Position numbers and translations under genes: made by a program | Shown here: one piece after another, positions 12,447 through 28,556 of the stretch | Numbering within the stretch: position 1 is the stretch's first letter | Layout of the letters: every line of letters begins with the position of its first letter | Source: Elysia crispata | Lineage: Eukaryota; Mollusca; Gastropoda; Plakobranchidae | Direction of reading: 5' to 3' | DNA length: 64,000 nucleotides | NCBI GenBank assembly: GCA_033675545.1 | Contig: JAWDGP010005296.1 | Span: 167,501 to 231,500 of the forward strand | Notes under the pieces: model-generated | What the model saw: only the letters and a program-made list of their open reading frames with translations | What the model was told of the DNA's origin: nothing | Database searches by the model: none

Positions 12447-12881
12447 TCAAAAGGCAGAAAGACAGACAGAAATATAAAGATAAAGAGCAGTTTGGGGAGT
12501 TTGAGAGATAAGGGGTTTGGTGCGTGTTTGAAGGATTGCAAAAAACAGCAAGCAGAAAATTTGATTTCACTGTAGCTTCCTGGTGATATAAAGCTCTACC
12601 GGAACTGCAACGCCAGGTGATGGAATTTACCCAAATCTTGATTGTCTTCGGACGTCGCATCAGCTCTATACTTGGTTCATTGATAAGAGACAGTGAACAG
12701 GGTAGACCTAAAGGAATCATGACACCATACCTTATATGCCTGAATTTCTTTTTTGCCCAAATACAATACAAGAATTAAAAAAAAAAAAACAGCTCCAGTG
12801 TATAATCCTTAAAGAGGCTGAGTAAAGTAAGAACAAGCAAAATCTTCAAATTAGAGTCCGATGTATTCGACAAGGACCAAC

Positions 12882-13081
12882 CTTTCTTTGTTCTCACTAT
12901 CCGTGCCGTCGAGGTTCTGGAAGGTGAGGGAGGTGATGATGACGCCCACTACGAGCAGGATGCTCCCAGAGACGATGTAGCAGAGGGCGTTCCCCAGCAG
13001 GTGGTTGCACGGGTTGTCCCCGGCCGGGTAGCGGCTCGACTCGATCTCAGATGGGCGCCGCCATCGTATCACGGTGTGCAT
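12882..13081 (-). CDS. Two-TM PPxY-tail protein, first coding exon (TM1)
   Basis: The first coding exon gives residues 1-66 plus two bases of an Arg codon. The exon itself starts at 13093 after a long C/T tract ending GTTCCATCCAG. The first in-frame ATG is at 13081, with A at -3. The product begins MHTVIRWRRPSEIESSRYPA, a basic cytosolic N-terminus, followed by TM1 (LCYIVSGSILLVVGVIITSL, about 33-52) and a short polar loop (DGTDSENKE). The donor GAAAG/GTTGGT joins in phase to the 7738-7891 exon. The frame is also open upstream to the acceptor (APPI), so a further coding exon upstream is possible. The GC content is clearly higher than in the surroundings, as expected for an exon. The predicted whole protein has 232 residues, two TMs, both termini probably cytosolic, and two PPxY motifs. 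Confidence 0.8.
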
Positions 13082-13785
13082 TATAGGCGGTGCCTGGATG
13101 GAACGTCGGAGGGGAGTGGGGATGGGAAGGACGGGGGGGAGCAGACAGGGACTTCTTTTATTTTTTGTATAACATATTCTGAGAAATTCTATTAGCCAAA
13201 TCAATAATAAAATCTGTTTTTCCAGAAAAGATGAAAATGAACAGTTCATTGGGTGGAATTTTTTTTTTTTTTTTTTGTGGCAATGAACCAGCTGGTATAT
13301 TTCTGTGACTAGTTGAACCAAATGAAATCATATACAATCTTGCTTGCCTGTTCAATCGTGAAAGGAACCAAATAGATATTACTTATTAAATTCATCCATC
13401 GAAAAATAAACGAATTTGTCTGCTAAATTGATTTTTAAAAATGAGGGCAATTTAATTTCCACTGCGTGTATTTCTATTGTTTTCGAGTCCTTTATAAGAG
13501 AGCTCAGCCATATTTCTCTAAAGTATAGAGAGCGTGATGAATTAGGCCTTTTACTTGCATTTTGTGCGCAGAGTCCTGACATAAATATAATAAGCTAATT
13601 TTGTAAACCCCCAATCTATTTATAGGTTTTTTAAACTCGTATACTCATTGTAGCAGTAAATGCAAAATTTGCATAGAGAAAATTTGAATTCAAGATAATG
13701 AACTTTTTGTCTTAGCGAAAAGACAAAACAGAGGGAGAAACAGGCAGACAGACAGGCAGACAGTCAGAGACAGACAGGCAGAGAT

Positions 13786-13888
13786 AACGAGAAAGAAAGA
13801 GAGAGGAGGAAAAAAAGAGAGAGATAGCGAGACAAAGAGAAAAAGAGCGATGAGGGGAAAGAGAGAGAAAGAAAGAGAGAGAGAAAGA

Positions 13889-13953
<65 letters not shown>

Positions 13954-13969
13954 TGAGAGAGAGAGAGAG
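13786..13969. repeat. Purine-rich (GA)n array
   Basis: Pure GA at 13893-13951, flanked by degenerate GAAA/GGAG and, on the left, CAGACAGG units. Confidence 0.96.
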
Positions 13970-14629
13970 TTGGGTCAAAAGGCGTAAGCATAAGATGGAA
14001 ATAAATGAGCATGTTTATTTTGTTCACATTTAACAAAAGAGAGTAATACTTTGTCCTGTAGAACGCTACGATTGACCTTAGGTATGCCAACAGGAGAGTG
14101 GACAAACAGGCGAAGGGACAGCGTTCCAGCAGGCCGAGAGCCCTTTTATTCACTCGAAGAGCTCTGCTAAGTACATTAGACAAGACTTGAATAAAGTGGA
14201 ACACTAATGTACCTATTGACAGGAATCAAATAGAGTGATGAGAGTTGTGAGAGGCTGGAGAAAGGGACCTGGTCCAAGCCCATCAGGAGTGGAGAGTCAG
14301 TTCTAATGAGATAATACTGACGGTAGTGCACCACTCACGAGATTTGATGCACGGTAATTATCTCTAACTCGAGTTCGATCGATCTAAATCGATGGTGTGG
14401 ACGTCATAAGAGTTACTCAAGGACAGTAATTATACAGCTGACTCAAGAATAGTACTTCCTGATCTCAAGACTAGTCATAAGTCACGTTATACACTAGTTA
14501 TGTTTCAGTTGGTTCTGATCGTTAAGTTCGTGTTAATTGTTCTTTTTTTTTTTTTAACGCGCCTTTTTCTTTTTCTAATGCCTCTCCCCTCGTTTAATAT
14601 ACGTCGTTCTTTTCTTGTTCTTTTTTTTA

Positions 14630-14632
<3 letters not shown>

Positions 14633-14698
<66 letters not shown>
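14633..14698. repeat. (CT)n microsatellite
   Basis: 33 uninterrupted TC units. Confidence 0.98.
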
Positions 14699-14699
<1 letters not shown>

Positions 14700-15068
14700 A
14701 GTTTCGGTGCTACTTCATTTTGTTCACATGCACAAGCTTAATTTTCCCGCATTCAGAAAGGTGGAATGCCCGTTCAGCACATTTTCTACATTTTCTTCCA
14801 AACATTTGCACCATTAATTTGGAAAAAATTATAATTGATTCTTTCTCAACTAAAAAGTAAAACGTTTCAGGGAGTTTTAATCTCATATGAAGTGTTGCAG
14901 AAGTATTCAAAAACTAATTTTTCTATTGCTGTGTTTGGCTAGACTGCATTGAAGTTTCACAAACATGTAAGAAATAAAAAATAATCTTGAGGACTTCAGT
15001 TACTCCATTTGGATCTTTTTTAGCCGTCACCATATTTATTTTTGTTTCGTATGCTTTTTTTGTTGCTT

Positions 15069-15115
15069 TTGTTGTTGTTGTTGTTGTTGTTGTTGCTGTT
15101 GTTGTTGTTGTTGTT
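15069..15115. repeat. (GTT)n microsatellite
   Basis: About 16 GTT units with one GCT interruption. Confidence 0.96.
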
Positions 15116-16730
15116 TTAATTTTTTTAGCTGCCTGAACATGATTTAATGTGCAACTTGAGTAATCATAAATATGAAGTTTGATAGGGAATTGAGTTTGTC
15201 TTCTTTTTTTCCCCCTTAAATAAAGTATGTAACTTCCAGACACAAGAGAGCAAGATTTAGATTAGTTAATGTAAACATATGTCAAACTATGATCTCGTAG
15301 AGCACTTTTGGTCAAATTTACGCAGCGTAAAATATAGCCGTCACATAAAAATATTTCTTTCTGTTCGTCAAATCGTCTGAAGATCATTCTTGAAGTTGAT
15401 ACAAGTCTAGTTTAGCAACCTTCTAAAAGTGTCAAACCGTAACAGCTACATATTTAAAATCTCTCATAAACACAAGCTTTTGCCAGAAATAAAGAGTTTT
15501 TTCTTTGATAAAAAAACACAGGGTAATTCATGAAAGAGAATTATAGAATACAACATGTTGGATCTAGCAAACCATTTAGACGGATCGATTTCTTTGAAAA
15601 ATCGCTGAACCCACTGAAGTTATACGATCCACTTCTCTTCTTTTTTTCTTTCCTCACCATTATCTAACAAAAAAAAAATGACTTTTAAGTTTGGTGCTTT
15701 GATTCCCTTTCCCCGACCCTTCAAAATAATTTAAGATTTTTTTTCAACTCTTTTCATCTTTACTTGAATGATGCACAGAATTGGTAGTTTACATATGAAA
15801 GAAAACAGTGTCTAAATCATTACTGTTATCAAAATCATATTCAGAAGAAGGTGAGGGTATGTCTGCCCTTCAGTTTAACTTTACTCCACTAGTAATGAAT
15901 TTAAACTTTCAATATAATTATTAAAATTAGGTAGATGATCTGTCATAGGCCAGATGTCGTGCCACTAATGCATAGGATAGGCTAGGCATTGATAGACTGA
16001 AAACTCGGTAAAAAAAAATTGGCATCGCAAGTTGTAAATTTTTATATATAGGCCAGGAAAAATGCTGGTAGGGTGTCATTTTTATGCTTGCTGTCATGGA
16101 AAGGAATTTTATTCTGAGCAAATCTAATATGTCGGACGACCTTAGAGACCGCGAAACGAAAGGACAGAAAAATTGAAATTTTTGCTCAGTCGGTACATCT
16201 GCGTGTCCTCATTAACCTGTGGTAAACACAACTTCTGCTTCTTTTGCACGCGTTTTGTAGCTCTGTACTGTTTCACATTTAATATATCGACCAGATCCAC
16301 AATTGTCAACAAGAAATCGTAGAAACATTTTATTAGCTTGCCACCGTTTAATTTGCCTTGTATGAGTTCTGCAGTTTGGGATTAGGTCTAGAATAATTAT
16401 TAGCTTTAGCAATCCAGGGTAACCCAATAAAGTTTTAAAAATTCAGGGCCTTAAATTTTTTTTTCTATGTAATATTGTCTGAACAGTTGCACGTTTTCGC
16501 TTTGTATTGGAGAGCACCATGTCATGTCGAGCACTACATTGTATCTCTAATGGGTCATCAGCATTATAGTCTCGGTGGAGAGAAAAACTGAAAAGAAGGC
16601 AACTTAAATGATTGCACCCAAATTTAGTTTACTTTTTTGCTTGATATCCCTCCTTCATTCAAAAATGTCTTCATGACAAGGTGATACGAATTCCAATGTA
16701 TCAAGTTTATATACATTTTTAACTGTACTA

Positions 16731-16945
16731 TGTGTGGCTCTGAATGAGATATGTATCTGTCATTGTTGTAAAATTTTCTTTAAAGTAGTTGTATGGCTGT
16801 GGAGGAGATATATCTGTCATTTTTGTAAAATTTGCTTCCGTTCACAGTTGGAAAGTTTGCTTTTCTTCAGTGCGGTTATATAGCTCTGAAGGATATAACT
16901 CTGTTACTTTTGAGAATTTCGGATTTTTTCAAAGCAGTTGTGTTT
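16731..16945. repeat. Degenerate tandem repeat, three copies
   Basis: Three diverged copies begin near 16731, 16791 and 16875. Each has a GGCTSTG or AGCTCTGAAGG core, then a GATATRT...CTGTYA segment and a TTTTGTAAAATTT-like segment, ending in AGTT. The first two copies are 60 bp apart. Confidence 0.6.
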
Positions 16946-17496
16946 TCCAACTTGTTCATTCGATCGGGCAATCATGTGTGTATGTGTGTGTGTTATGCAA
17001 ATATATATTGTAATGTATTACTCGCGAGTAGGCCAATTACCACTCTATACGCAAAGAAATATTTCTAAATTCCAGATTTCAACTCCATGAGGGCTGTTTG
17101 ACTGGATTCTCAAAACAATTCGGTGTTGTAGAATATATTTAAATACATTTTTGCCATTTTTCAGTCTCTTTTGTTTTTGTTTTTGTTGTTGTTGTTGTTT
17201 CAATTTTTCAATATATTGAAGTGCGCTTGATCGTCGCTTTATGAATATCTATCAAAGATGTATATCAAAGCCATATCAGTTTTAGCCCCTGACAAGACTA
17301 GTTACTGGAAAGCCCCATATTTAGGAGACATATAATTCTTTTTTAATTAACGTTCCGCGACTCCCTCGAGCATTCCAGCAATTGATTCTGACAAGGACAA
17401 AGTGGAGCAGACCTATCAATGGGGAATACGATCCAGACTAAAGCCTGCTGGAGTTGCAATGAAAAAAAAGTAACAGAATTTGTTCAACTTTTCCAA

Positions 17497-17692
17497 TCTT
17501 CTTCTTCTTCTTCTTCTTCTTCTTCTTCTTCTTCTTCTTCTTCTTCTTCTTCTTCTTCTTCTTCTTCTTCTTCTTCTTCTTCTTCTTCTTCTTCTTCTTC
17601 TTCTTCTTCTTCTTCTTCTTCTTCTTCTTCTTCTTCTTCTTCTTCTTCTTCTTCTTCTTCTTCTTCTTCTTCTTCTTCTTCTTCTTCTTCTT
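17497..17692. repeat. (CTT)n microsatellite, about 65 units
   Basis: 195 bp of uninterrupted CTT. The poly-Ser and poly-Leu open frames across it are artefacts. Confidence 0.99.
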
Positions 17693-18196
17693 TTCTCTAC
17701 AACTAATGCTTTTTTACATCTTAAAGGTCGCGGTCTGGATTATTATGGAGAAGAGAGAAATTAAACGAGCCTAACAAACTTCTCTAGTTTCCCAATTTAT
17801 TTTCACAGGATTAAATACGCTTTGCTTATAGAATCGAGATAATTGTATTTGAAATTTAAGAAAAAAGGACAAAGGGGAGATGGCGATAAGGTGTAAAAAG
17901 AACATGAATCATGAATAAAAGCGAAAAGTGCAAAAAGAAAAATTCATTACATGTCTTGAGAAATAAATGAACATTATTGACAGACAGACATACATATAGA
18001 TAGTATGACAGGGAGAGATAGAGAGGCGAATAAATGAAAGTCTAAAAGATAGACAAAGAGAGAGAAAAATAAAAAGAATTAGGATAATTTCAGAAGTCAA
18101 CGTGATGAGAATGCCCTACAATTATATATCTCTACAGTTTCTAGCCAAAACAGGTCCTGGGTCGCAGTAAAACAGTATAGCATACTGAGAGAGAAG

Positions 18197-18198
<2 letters not shown>

Positions 18199-18279
<81 letters not shown>

Positions 18280-18293
18280 GGGGGGGGGGGGGG
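18199..18293. repeat. (GA)n array followed by G14
   Basis: 37 GA units (18199-18272), a GAAAAA spacer, then 14 consecutive G (18280-18293). The run of G could form quadruplex-like structure. Confidence 0.97.
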
Positions 18294-18474
18294 CGAAGAA
18301 AAAGTGTAAGCTATTGAGGAGAGAGGGGTAGGGGAGATAAAGAAAAGCTTTAAAAAAAAGGAGGCGGAGAGTGAAAAAAGGTAATAAAGGAATAAGAGTG
18401 AAGGCAAAATGACGAAAATACATTACAATAACGATAGAGGAGTTGATAGATAGGAATTGTAGAATGGAAAGTAT

Positions 18475-18481
<7 letters not shown>

Positions 18482-18525
<44 letters not shown>
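18482..18525. repeat. (AG)n microsatellite
   Basis: About 22 AG units ending in GGAGGGAGAG. Confidence 0.97.
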
Positions 18526-18531
<6 letters not shown>

Positions 18532-19046
18532 AGAGAGATATGTGTTGTTGAGGTGAGGGGAGATTAATAGGATAAAAAATGAGAATTTAACTTGCCTTTC
18601 AGATAGAGCAAATGAAAGTTAAAAATAGAAAAGCTAAATTACAACTAAGGCCAGAAATTTTTTAATTTGGATATGGAATAGAAAAAGAACATAAAAGTAA
18701 TTTTGAAATTATTACCCTTTTCATATAATATTTTTATATGCTTATTAAATAGAATTAGGTTCTATTCCATTTTCTCTATAAAAAAACCCTTACATAATAA
18801 AATGTCCTTTCCTCGTACTCCTGGAAATCTCTTTTATGCCAATGCCTCTGAAATATCCGCTCACGACGTGATTATTAAGTTTAAAATTATCAAACAAGCT
18901 GAAGTTCCGGATAAAACATAATCATCCTAACTTGAAACATATTCAATATAAACTGTGGTGTTTAATGCAAGGTATCTGGGTTGAAAGTGAGCACACACAA
19001 AAAAAGAAAAAGGATCGGTAACAAAATTAAGACCATCCAATACAGT

Positions 19047-19050
<4 letters not shown>

Positions 19051-19086
<36 letters not shown>
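19051..19086. repeat. (AC)n microsatellite
   Basis: 18 uninterrupted AC units. Confidence 0.98.
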
Positions 19087-19088
<2 letters not shown>

Positions 19089-19393
19089 ATTGGAGTGTAT
19101 CAATATTCCTCTTAATCTCGAACGGCACATGCTGTAGAAAAAAGCGGAGAGAAAAAAAAAAAAAAAAGAAAAACCAAGGGAAAAACCATAATTATTCTCA
19201 CGATGGCCTACCCTGCACAGAAATCGATGAATTGTAGGGGGGAAACTTCAGAGCCCTGCAATTATGGTTATTTTCCATTATATTGAAGACTACATGAAAA
19301 TGTAATGTTGGCAAGTATTTTTTTTCTGTTTGTCTCCATCTGCCTCTCTACACCCATTTATTCTTTTTTTTTAATTTCTGCCTGTTTGTCTAT

Positions 19394-19398
<5 letters not shown>

Positions 19399-19478
<80 letters not shown>

Positions 19479-19480
19479 CT
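19399..19480. repeat. (CT)n plus (ATCT)n compound microsatellite
   Basis: CT from 19399 to 19450, then about seven ATCT units, then GTGTGTG. Confidence 0.97.
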
Positions 19481-19547
19481 GTGTGTGCGTGCCCCTCTCT
19501 AGATTGGTTTACCTTTTTATCTCTCCCCATTTTTCACTCTATCTGTC

Positions 19548-19551
<4 letters not shown>

Positions 19552-19614
<63 letters not shown>
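19552..19614. repeat. (CT)n microsatellite
   Basis: About 31 pure units. Confidence 0.98.
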
Positions 19615-19617
<3 letters not shown>

Positions 19618-20321
19618 CCTCTTTTATCTATCTATCCATCCATCCTTTTATCTATATATTCCTCTCCTCCCCTCTCCTCCTCTCTTTGTCTTCTCAGACA
19701 CATGCTCAGAATTCAGCATCCTCTTCGTTGCTAATACAAACATTTTGCTGCTGCTAAAATATCATAGTTTAGAGTAAACAGCTTTGACTCTGAAATTGTC
19801 AATGTTTTTTACTATCTAGCTAACAAAATCGATTTCCTCATATTTCCTGTAAGCCACTCGTCTGGAAATTATACATAATAGTTATGGCAGAGTGGAAACC
19901 CCGGTATCAATTTGTGTAATTTTAAGAGTAAAGAAAATAGAGAGTCTTGGCTTCCTCATAGAGAAAAATCTGTGCTAGATAAAATTCAAGGCCCCTGCGG
20001 GAAATCTGTTTAGATAATAGATGTGTATTAAAAAAAAAAGAAAAGAAAAGAAAGAAAAAAAAAGCTGCACCGGAGCGCTCAGTTGCAGCGATTGGTGGAT
20101 TCAGTCAGTCTTTGCGTCTATTTGTTTGCTTCGCTAATGGTTTTCGCAACCTTTGAAATATCCTCTCTTTCTCTTAGATTTATATCTCTCTACCTTTTTT
20201 CTACTTTCAGTATTTTTCTTACCTTCTCTTTATCTATTCTCCGCTCCTTACTTCTTTCCGATAATGGCAAAAGTGATTTTGTACCCCTCCATTCTTTTCC
20301 TACTCTCTGATAGCTCGCATA

Positions 20322-20327
<6 letters not shown>

Positions 20328-20402
<75 letters not shown>
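20328..20402. repeat. (CT)n microsatellite
   Basis: About 37 pure units with a degenerate CACTCTC tail. Confidence 0.98.
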
Positions 20403-20408
<6 letters not shown>

Positions 20409-20499
20409 ACTCTCTCGCTCTTGCTCTCTTTCCCATTTTATTCATTACCAAATATGGCGACAATGTTACGCTTGTGTGTGTGTGTTTAGATTCTCAGAC

Positions 20500-20540
20500 T
20501 CCCCCCTCCCCCCCCCCCAAAAAAAAAAAAAAAAAAAAAA
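20500..20540. repeat. C-run followed by A-run
   Basis: C6-T-C12 directly followed by A22. Confidence 0.95.
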
Positions 20541-21956
20541 TGGAGCCTGAACAAAAATTGTAAGGCACAAAACCAAAGCAGGAGCTCACCAAAACGAGAT
20601 CAAGGTTCATTTTAAAGGATGAAGTAGATTATTTCATTGACTTGATACGAAGGTAGACAACCTGCGGCGCTCTTAGCCCATAGCCATGATGAATCTGAGC
20701 AGTATCGCTATAGCTTACTCGACGACTTTCGACCAGACGAGAACATAATTATTCAGCAGCTCCTTTTTACCGCCTTGCTTTTTTTGGATCTGATAACGCT
20801 TTACAGGAATAGCATGAAGACGCCGTTGGTTCTAAAAAAAAAAAGACTGAGAATAGTAAAGAACAGGTCTTACCGACTTTGATCGGTTGGAGCTAAAGTA
20901 GTGAATTTTCCCTCACGGCACAATACTCTCCATTGCTTATAATATTTTCTATCCATTTATGAAACGTTTCTCTAGGAGATAATTTTTGTTTATTGTTGTC
21001 AGATTCAAGTGCCATCATGACTACTTTTCTCATGAATTATGCGACTTGTAAGCGCTATCCGTCATACAATATTGTAGCAAGAATTGGGGTGGGGACACGA
21101 GAAACAGAATCAAAAGGGAGATAGCGTGTTGTAGAACGTGTAATCATATCTTTCATATGACACTCGTGCTATTCGACATAGGTCTTAGGTAATTCGTAGA
21201 GGGAAGAAGAGAAAAGAATGGCGTTTATATAATTTGCCGAAAACAAAATCACGCAACCTTTCAAAGGTATTATTTTCTCATAGTTGAAAAAAAAATTAAA
21301 TACAATAACGCATCAATACTTTTTTCCTCTCACGTTGTCAGGTTGAACAGATGTGACCTTTACAAAATCTTCTTGTCCCTGGAAATGTCAATATTGACGA
21401 TATAAGTGTACATTAGCGAATAAATGATAGACAAAGAAAATAGGCTTGGTAAGTTTTCAAACTAAGAGCAAATAAGACCTGTACCCTGTTGACATCTAAG
21501 GGTTTGAAAATCAACCCTTCTATCATCAAGCTGCCAACTCCTCTCAGACAGCATCACAGATAAGTGGTTGATATAAATGTGTCATGAATTTCAGTTTTCT
21601 TTAGAATGATTGCTACGCACAAAAAATCTTTAGCCTTGTTTGATAATGAGAGGTTTTGAGAAAGCTAAAGGTATACACAAATTGCTGAGAAATGCGACAA
21701 GTGGTTAAATTTTCATGGATTGCCTAAGAAGGGACAAATTTCTCACTCACTTGACCTTTAATATTGCATTATTTGGCACTTCATTTGGCACTTTAAACAT
21801 GGCGTTCTTCATCTTTTTTTTATTTATCCAAGAAAGGAAATGTCATCACAGAGCACCATTTGAGGCAGTCTGTTTTTGTTTTATTGGTAATCTTGAACCT
21901 AACTTTTTTATTAGGTGAAATGCCCTCGAGATACTAAGACATAAGAAATAAAATTT

Positions 21957-23503
21957 GCGAGGGTGCTAGGTGAACATTGGACAGGTTGTACAAGCGTGGG
22001 TGCTAGGCGAATACTGCACAGGTTGTACAAGCGCGGATGCTAGGCGAACACTGGACAGGCTGTACAAGCGCGGATGCTAGGCGAACACTGGACAGGCTGT
22101 ACAAGCGCGGATGCTAGGCGAAAACTGCACAGGCTGGACAAGCGCGGGTGCTAGGCGGACACTGGACAGGCTATGTAAGCGCGGGTGCTAGGCGAGCATT
22201 CGACATTCTGCACAAGCGCGGGTTCTAGGCGAGCATTCGATAGGCTGCACAAGCGCGGGTGCTAGCGAGCATTCGATAGACTGCACAAGCGCGGGTGCTA
22301 GGCGAGCATTCGATAGGCTGCACAAGCACGGATGCTAGGCGAGCATTCGATAGGCTGCACAAGCGCGAGTTCTAGGCGAGCATTCGATAGTCTGCACAAG
22401 CACGGATGCTAGGCGAGCATTCGATAGGCTGCCCAAGCGCGGGTACTAGGCGAGCATTCGATAGGCTGCACAAGCGCGGGTGCTAGGCGAGCATTCGATA
22501 GGCTGCACAAGCGCGGGTGCTAGGCGAGCATTCGATAGGCTGCACAAGCACGGATGCTAGGCGAGCATTCGATAGGCTGCACAAGCGCGAGTTCTAGGCG
22601 AGCATTCGATAGTCTGCACAAGCACGGATGCTAGGCGAGCATTCGATAGGCTGCCCAAGCGCGGGTACTAGGCGAGCATTCGATAGGCTGCACAAGCGCG
22701 GGTGCTAGGCGAGCATTCGACATTCTGCACAAGCGCGGGTGCTAGGCGAGCATTCGATAGGCTGCACAAGCGCGGGTGCTAGGCGGGCATTCGATAGGCT
22801 GCACAAGCGCGGATGCTAGGCGAGCATTCGATAGGCTGCACAAGCGCGGGTGCTAGGCGAGCATTCGATAGGCTGCACAAGCGCGGGTACTAGGCGAGCA
22901 TTCGATAGGCTGCCCAAGCGCGGGTACTAGGCGAGCATTCGACATTCTGCACAAGCGCGGGTGCTAGGCGAGCATTCGACATTCTGCACAAGCGCGGGTG
23001 CTAGGCGAGCATTTGATAGGCTGCACAAGCGCGGGTGCTAGGCGAGCATTTGATAGGCTGCACAAGCGCGGGTACTAGGCGAGCATTCGATAGGCTGCAC
23101 AAGCGCGGGTTCTAGGCAAGCACCAGTCAGGCTGCACAGGCGCCGATGCTTGGCGAGCACTGAACAGGCTGTACAAATATGGATTTACAGGCAAGCACTG
23201 AACATGCTGCACAAATATGGATTACAGGCGAGGATTGAACATGCTGTACAAAGATGCATTACAGGCAAGCACTGAACAGGCTGTACAAAGATGGATTACA
23301 TTCGAGCACTGAACAAGTTGCACAAAGATCGATTATATTTATAGGCGAGCATTGAACAGGCTGCGCAAAAGTGGATAACAGGCGAGCATTGAACAAACTG
23401 CGCAAACGTGCATTACAGGCAAGTATTGAACAAGCCACACAAACATGTATTCCAAGCAAGCTCTTGACAGGCTGTGCAAATGTGGATTCTACGCGAGCAC
23501 TTA
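21957..23503. repeat. 37-bp CpG-rich minisatellite array, about 42 copies
   Basis: Head-to-tail array of a 37-bp unit. The core consensus is GCGCGGGTGCTAGGCGAGCA then TTCGATAGGCTGCACAA, with four CpGs per unit in a CpG-poor window. It is contiguous and has no spacers, so it is not a CRISPR. A six-unit block is duplicated: the run at 22321 recurs at 22543, exactly 222 bp (6 x 37) later with the same variant order. Units at the left edge (21957-22190) and right edge (23120-23503) are diverged and share CACTGRACAGGCTGTACAA, while the centre is homogenised to CATTCGATAGGCTGCACAA. The unit contains the small inverted pair TGCT/AGCA around AGGCG. 37 is not a multiple of 3 and no real coding frame spans the array. 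Confidence 0.97.
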
Positions 23504-25614
<2,111 letters not shown>

Positions 25615-25891
25615 ATGGCTATGCTCTCCATCACGAACCTCTCCTAATTGGTATTGTTGATTAACTTCAGAAAATTATTTTTTTTATTAAATTTTAAATA
25701 GTGTTAAATCAAGCTAAAAGTCTATTCATGTCCCTTTTTTCAAACCCTTTTTAGACTTAATGTAGACATTAGATTATTTTTAGGCTAAAAAAAGGGTTCT
25801 TTTACATCTTTGTCTTTTCATTTTTTTTTTTATTTAAACGCTCTACGTGATAAATGACTCTCGTCTGGTTGGCACGGAAACAGTAACTTCT

Positions 25892-27364
<1,473 letters not shown>

Positions 27365-27415
<51 letters not shown>
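27365..27415. repeat. (AG)n microsatellite
   Basis: About 25 pure AG units. Confidence 0.98.
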
Positions 27416-27419
<4 letters not shown>

Positions 27420-27644
27420 TAGAAGGATAGAGATCTCGAAAGAGAAACAAAACAACGATACTTAGAGATACAAAGAGGAATGGGGATATAACGAGACACA
27501 GATTCAGATAGATATGGAGAAATAGAGAGAGACATTTTTAAAGAGAGAAACAAAACATACATAAATATTCAGGATTAAAAAGAAACTGACAGACAGAGAG
27601 AATGAATAGAGACAGAAAAAACATATGTGTGTATATATATCGAC

Positions 27645-27648
<4 letters not shown>

Positions 27649-27713
<65 letters not shown>

Positions 27714-27726
27714 ACACACACACACA
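27649..27726. repeat. (AG)n plus (CA)n compound microsatellite
   Basis: About 32 AG units, then six or seven CA units. Confidence 0.97.
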
Positions 27727-28512
27727 GACAGAGAGAGAAAGATTGAAATCGGGAGTCAAATAGATTCTCCCAAGTTTTGTAAAATAATCTTGAAACGCTT
27801 AAGCAAGTTTAGGAAGGAAGAACGAGAATCAATCGCATTTTTTTGTTTTGTTTGGTTTTTCTTAAAATATTACAAGTCTGCAATACTTTTACAAACAATA
27901 TCCCTTTTACAAGGGATGGAGCACAGCGTTGTTTTTTTTTATTGTTTTTTTATGTTTTTGTTTTTTAAAAAAAAAAAGACATCTTGAGTAAAGAAGGGCT
28001 TCTTCAGACACTAATTTTCCTCGACTCAACAAGTCGTCTCCAAATTTTATTCCAATTGTGAGAAAAACAAGCAAGGGGATTTTCGCTGACCTTTGAGCGG
28101 AACAAGTACTCTTGTTTCTCTGTCATACTTCTCTCCCATGATTGCACGAGATAGGTGCTCTTCTACTGTAAAAGTACAACTTTATTCATGGTCTTTTCCT
28201 ACTCTGACCTTTCACTGCAGTGTTTATCTCATTAGTTTTCTTTTATTCATATTATTTCCCTCTATGCTCTTTTAGAAGTACTATAGATGTGCGTTCTTCG
28301 TGGAACTCCTAATTTAGTTCCATTATGAGGAGTTGGTTTTGGATGGTACTTGCCACAATTATTTCGCCTCAAGATTTTCTGAGAGATTACCTTTTCTTTT
28401 AGGTTTTCCGCATCATTATTCCCAGCGTATTCTTTATTTTTTTTTCTTTCCCTTGGTTTTACTGCAGAATTAGATAGAGTATAAGAAAGAGAAACGATAG
28501 GGGACAGAGAGA

Positions 28513-28514
<2 letters not shown>

Positions 28515-28553
<39 letters not shown>
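28515..28553. repeat. (AG)n microsatellite
   Basis: About 19 units. Confidence 0.96.

Positions 28554-28556
<3 letters not shown>

Larger units (their letters stand above)
7892..12881 (-). other. Intron 1 of the two-TM gene, hosting a mariner element
   Basis: The donor is GAAAG/GTTGGT at 12881-12880 and the acceptor ends at 7892. It contains a mariner insertion (9820-11193) in the same orientation as the gene, a TAGATC-rich patch at 11471-11720, (AG)n at 12399-12446 and an (AAAT)n stretch near 8062-8090. A minus-strand open frame at about 12130-12771 runs through the (GA)n array; I do not regard it as a gene. Confidence 0.6.
13094..21956. other. Gene-poor, microsatellite-rich region
   Basis: No exon can be supported. 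The long open frames here are products of (CT)n, (GA)n or (CTT)n arrays and encode only Leu/Ser, Arg/Glu or poly-Ser. It may be 5' intron or upstream DNA of the two-TM gene. A degenerate tandem repeat lies at 16731-16945. Confidence 0.6.

Noticed and set aside
12130-12771. 213-codon minus-strand open frame
   Set aside because: It runs through a (GA)n array (Leu/Ser run), lies inside an intron of the two-TM gene and shows no family or splice support.
17419-17764. Poly-Ser and poly-Leu open frames
   Set aside because: They are produced entirely by a 65-unit CTT microsatellite.
21957-23503. CRISPR-like regular repeat
   Set aside because: The units abut with no spacers, the genome is eukaryotic, and the array is a minisatellite.
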